A stretch of DNA of 64,000 nt from Paraspadella gotoi (lineage: Eukaryota > Chaetognatha), in NCBI GenBank assembly GCA_051294375.1, contig CM119271.1:2060677-2124676 (forward strand), in the 5' to 3' direction. Both the position numbers and the translations under genes were made by a program. This document shows positions 60,062 to 64,000 of this stretch, piece by piece (the first letter of the stretch is position 1; each line of letters opens with the position of its first letter). The notes under the pieces were generated by a model. The model did not search any database and was not told where the DNA came from. It worked only from the letters and a program-made list of their open reading frames with translations.

Positions 60062-62978
60062 CTACTCTTCGACGAATAGCGGCAAATCGCCGACATCGCG
60101 AGAGACGGAAAAGTTTTCCAACTCATTTCGACTCTCCTTCCACATTCGATCAGCGTGAGCCAAATCCGCGAGTTCCGCGCGGCGAAAGAAGCTGCGTCGC
60201 AGATCGGCCGCCACTGCGTCGCCGCGCCAGGCGCCGTCGCGGCGCGGACGCCCGAGGCTCCGCCAAGCGTTTCGCTTGGCCTCTTCGAAGGCATCAGTTT
60301 TTAAGGCAAGAGCGGCGTTTGTGGGAGCGGAGGCGCGAGTCGCGGCGGCGCGAGTCGAGGAGGCGCGGCTTTTGATGAGAGACTCGGGAGAGTAAAATTC
60401 TTGTCGCCAAAAGTACAATTGCAACATGTTGGCGGCGACGGAAGGCGAAACACGTGAGGAGGGGTTCCTAAAAATAATGTAAGAAATTAACATAGTATGC
60501 TGGACTAAAATCCACCAACCGTTCATCAGCGGCCATTGGTGCCGGAGGCAAGTCATTCGCCTCCCAACCCAAAGGTCCGGGGTTCTAGCCCGGTGGTCGC
60601 CTAGCAGTTTAGAGGGACGGGGCGCTTAACCCGCCTGTAACTCGGTGTTACAGCCTGATCCGAAGCTCAGGGACTGCTTAGTGCTTATATTGAACGGTTC
60701 TATCACTAACTCATAATAATAATTACCGTCTCTTCAATAGAATTATAAACTCCTGTAAGCCTGTAATCGGTACAAACCTCATCAACAAATGAACGAGAAT
60801 GTCCATCTCCAATGGCGCGCCTCCTTGGAGCACCGGAAGATCGAGAAGGCTGCTGCCATGTTGGTCCTCCAACTCGTCCTCGACGTCATTGTCAAAAAGT
60901 TGCAGAGCCAAACGACCCAAGTCCCAAGAGTCTTTGTCGACGGCGACTTTGGTCGAAGGCGAAATCTGAAGAGATACCAAAACAAAGTGACATTATTGAG
61001 ATCTTATCTCGTCGAAGCTAATGATTTCGACCACCTCTTTAAAGTTAGATAACAGCAGTCGATGATGACGCCCCTCTCCTCCGTTGAGATCGACGAAAAA
61101 ACTGGACGGAGAGATGGCGCCGTGAGCGATTCCGTTCGCGTGAAGATTCGCCACAGCCTCAAGACTTTGAAGAAACATCGAGACCCTTAAATCGGCCCCG
61201 GCGTCGCCCGTCTGCAGCAGAAACTCTTCCAACGTCAGATCAAACTTGGGCGTGACCACGAATTCTCGCGGGACGATCCTCCCGGCGCCGGAGGGCTCGG
61301 TCGTCGCTCCTTCCCTAAGGCTAACGATCCGACCTTCGCAGACGAAAGGGTGACCGGCGAGAGCGCCCGAAGAAAAACGTTTCGGCTCCTCGATCAATTC
61401 CTCCACGAGCGCCAACTCGAAAATTTTTTTCCGTCTCCCGACGGCGTCGCCGGCCAATCGATCCAAAGGCAAGGCGCAGAACTGAGTCTTGGGCGGTCGG
61501 CGTCGAGTCGAGGTCTTTCCTTCGCGAAGATTTATCATCGCTCGACGAACCCATCGCGAGACGCGGAGGGAAAAAGAGGATTGGTGAGAAGAGAAACGCG
61601 AAGACAAATCTATTTCCATGTCGTCCGTCTTTTCGCTGCGCCACTCGAGGGCGCTCAGAGATTTTGCGCTACGTCTATCGTTTTCGCTTTCTCCGCACAG
61701 TTCGTCGTCGCCGCGAGATTCGTCTTCTCCTTTCGACATCCGCTCGAAAGACGCCGAACCTTCGACTAACGGAAAACCCCCTGCAACGGACACGCCCACC
61801 GGGGAAGGCGAAAAGGGGATCTTGAGGTCGAAGGGGTTTATATCCGGGTGGACGGAGGGGAAAATGTTTTCTTCGTAGAGGTCGGACAAGGAGCCAAAGC
61901 TGATAAGTTAATTGTAACAACATTAAAATTAGTTTGTTCTACTAGTATTACATTAGGCAAAGTATTAAAATATGCTTAAAATTCAGACGACTGATTCATT
62001 TTCCAACGTAGTACGAGTTCATATTACATCTTGAAGGGTATATTACCTTTCGCGAATAATGTCAAAGCTTGAGGCGGCGGAGGCGGCGTCGTCAGCCGAA
62101 ACCCGCGGAGGAGCTCTCGCCTCCTCATCTTTTTCTTCTTCGGACTCCTCAACTACACCGATTTCAACGGCTTCGCCGACCGAACTCCTCGTCCACGCCA
62201 ATTTGGCGCCTTGGGCGAGGACATTCAAGCGTGATTCAGCGACGTCCGCGGCGTCTCCTCCAACGACAAAGTCCTTGAGCGTCTCAAAGTCGACGAAGTG
62301 ACGACGTTTTAAGTGCGGGAAGCTAGGATGGGCGAGAGGCTCATCGGGGGCGGTGAGTCGAGTGAATTGAGCGGCGGCGACGCGGCGGCAGAAGGGATTG
62401 CGGATCCAACGGGAGAGGAGTCTGGATCAAAATCAAACATTTACCCAGCTGGTTTTACATAGATCAAGTCAGTAACATGTTTTACAGCATTTGAATTAAA
62501 TATAATTTAATTCAACAATTTCATTTACATAAAGTAGTGTAGAGTAGTGTAGAGTTGACAAAAATTCAGGACCTGTGTCACTTCTTGGTATTAAATTGTA
62601 AATTCACTGTTATCATTAGTATAATAATTGATAATAATTGGTTGGTTTGGGACACTTAGCAATATTGTTTAATACTAATTCGGTATTATTATAGGAACCA
62701 TTCCTAGAACAATCCACACCTTACCACTTTTTTTGAAAACTACATCCAAAACCAAATCACATCCTCATTCCTCACCTGACGATGAATGCCTCTCGCGGTC
62801 GCGAGTAATCGACGACACGCTCGGCCAAACTCTTCATCGTCTCCAGCTTCCTCTCCACCGCCTTCCTCCTCTCCGCCTCCTCCTCCGCTCTCTTCCTCTT
62901 CTTCCTCGGGTGATCATTGACGCAGCGGAGGGAGGCGTCAACGACGCGGCGTTGCGCGCCCGCCGAGTGGAACGCCAT
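60062..62978 (-). CDS. PINK1-like pseudokinase (tentative)
   Basis: Five exons, 62978-62776, 62421-62047, 61899-61035, 60965-60778 and 60467-60062, give 678 residues. The N-terminal part is a basic coiled-coil segment (RKKRKRAEEEAERRKAVERK), then a region of unknown fold. A kinase-like domain follows: the catalytic-loop equivalent is NLHANGIAHGAISPSSFFVDL (HRD replaced by HGA, no catalytic Asp), the DFG equivalent is LLLSNFKE, no Ala-x-Lys is evident, and the activation loop is nearly absent before DKDSWDLGRLALQLF (the DxWxxG helix). The C-lobe end SSRVSPSVAANMLQLYFW closely resembles PINK1 (RVAANVLHLSLW), and the C-terminal helices (SFFRRAELADLAHADRMW) are also PINK1-like in pattern. The PEAK/PRAG and WDR81 pseudokinases are alternatives. 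Gene structure is firm; family assignment is moderate. Confidence 0.6.
60536..60712 (+). repeat. Second tRNA-derived SINE family, copy 2
   Basis: A tRNA-like segment with CAACCCAAAGGTCCGGGGTTCT (B box GGTTCTAGCCC) followed by GGGACGGGGCGCTTAACCCGCC. Related to 35885-36146. It lies in the last intron of the pseudokinase gene, antisense to it. Confidence 0.7.
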
Positions 62979-63504
62979 CTTCCGGCGTCGAGGATGGTTG
63001 TTGGAGGAAAGGCGGGGGGGGGGTTGTTTATTAGTTTGTTTACATGATAAAGCCTGAAAAAACAAAGAATAAACGAATTTCATGAGATTCCGAAGGATAA
63101 AATCACAGTAATATTTTTTTTTATCACAGGTGTGAATAAATATCACATGTTTTAAGAGGTAGAATATGTTTTAAATCGCTAAAGATTAGTTTTCGAAATA
63201 AAATAAAATGGGAACGGGCCCATTTTAACGTTTCAATACAATTTAATACAAAAAGTATTTTGGCCACGAAAAAAAATTCAGCGGATGAAAACAGGAAAAT
63301 TCCGAATGAAAAAGAAAGGAAAATTCCATATCTAACAGTAAAAGAAAATAAAATACCCGACGCTCTAAAATCGCTAAAGGGCGACTTCCTTAAATCGTGT
63401 AACCAACTAAATGTATCTAAACAAACATAAAAAACACGACTGGCTGTAACTAAAGTACTTAAAAATAAAAAAAACGAACGCAGTTATCTTCTTTTCTCCC
63501 AACT
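62979..63504. other. Intergenic spacer upstream of pseudokinase
   Basis: AT-rich, with a poly-G/C-rich patch next to the pseudokinase start. No coding sequence or repeat recognised. Confidence 0.5.
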
Positions 63505-64000
63505 TCAGTAAGGAATCTGGCGATAAAGCTGACAATCGCGACGAGTCTCCGTACGACAAGAGTAACTCCTGCAGTGCAAGCGATCGTCGCGAAACTGACC
63601 CGGACGAAGACTGAACGAGTGGCGGCGATTCGGTCCCCAGTGAGGATTAAGGATTTTCAAATTTCGCTTCCAGTCGACGGAATCCCGCTTGATCTGTTCG
63701 AAGCCGCGATCGCCGGAAACGATGGTAAAGTTGATCTCAGGGTGCAGGAGATGGTGGAGCAGGCCGATGCGGAGCACCTGCGCCGATTCGTGAGATCGTC
63801 GAATCATCGATTAATATTACTTAATTGTAACGATCGAATAATATTTAATATTACATAATTGTAACGATCGATATACCAGGGCAAAATCGGCGGCGTCCTT
63901 CTTGGTCCCAGCGATGGTTTCTTCGAAACGCTTCGTCCGAACCAAATCGTCGAAGAAACAGTTTCCCACCGGACGATACCAATCCGTCTTGGCGCCCCAA
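63505..64000 (-). CDS. NYN/PIN-like nuclease-fold protein, C-terminal part only
   Basis: Two exons are visible: one entering from the window edge (64000-63877) and the terminal exon (63777-63505), together 131 residues plus a stop. The join reads KKDAADFAL|VLRIGLLHHLLHPEINFTIVSGDRGFEQIKRD. An acidic residue before a helix (AADF) and a strand followed by SGDRGF are the pattern of NYN/PIN-type RNase folds (compare the ISKDTGFDPL motif of bacterial relatives). The C-terminal tail is Arg/His-rich (NPHWGPNRRHSF, RDDRLHCRS). The N-terminus, with the remaining catalytic acids, lies outside the window, so activity cannot be judged. The intron holds a short tandem duplication containing TTGTAACGATCGA. 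Confidence 0.65.

Overview
This window is nuclear DNA from an invertebrate animal, most likely a bilaterian. Nearly every gene is split into many short exons with GT-AG (occasionally GC-AG) introns, intergenic DNA is AT-rich with long CT/GA microsatellites, and tRNA-derived SINEs, a Ty3/Gypsy relic and a LINE-like relic are present. The gene set is animal: a 5-HT2-type serotonin receptor, an alpha-1,3-fucosyltransferase, a kyphoscoliosis-peptidase/hillarin protein, TBC1D12/14, 14-3-3, TACC, DDX49, Schlafen-like and RIG-I-like receptors. I cannot name the species. Exon coordinates come from reading splice signals and frame continuity by eye; in every multi-exon model the summed exon lengths keep one open frame.

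Layout. On the + strand lie a 5'-truncated 5-HT2-like receptor (209-6874), a fucosyltransferase whose single coding intron is almost exactly a terminal-inverted-repeat element (8680-11198), and a KY/hillarin transglutaminase-like protein (about 13340-17870). All later genes are on the minus strand: TBC1D12/14 (19685-25132); a U1/JAZ-type zinc-finger protein (25579-27056); a tandem array of three intact RIG-I-like helicases plus a broken fourth copy (28552-44440); a Schlafen-like AlbA_2 protein (44651-47335); 14-3-3 (48824-50382); TACC (51250-54213); DDX49 (54373-59446); a PINK1-like pseudokinase (60062-62978); and the 3' end of a NYN/PIN-type gene (63505-64000).

The most striking block is the RIG-I-like array. 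Each intact copy carries an N-terminal death effector domain (with the RxDL signature) instead of the paired CARDs of vertebrate RIG-I/MDA5, followed by a complete DECH helicase and a zinc-binding C-terminal RNA-sensing domain. The fourth copy keeps only the DED exon, has an in-frame stop and runs into a retroelement fragment. A Schlafen-like gene lies directly upstream. I infer an expanding innate-immune locus in which RNA sensing may signal through DED adaptors or caspases.

Other points of interest are a candidate hammerhead-ribozyme core inside the fucosyltransferase intron, a pseudokinase lacking its catalytic motifs, a SINE family with two copies that read as identical, and several repeat families inside introns.
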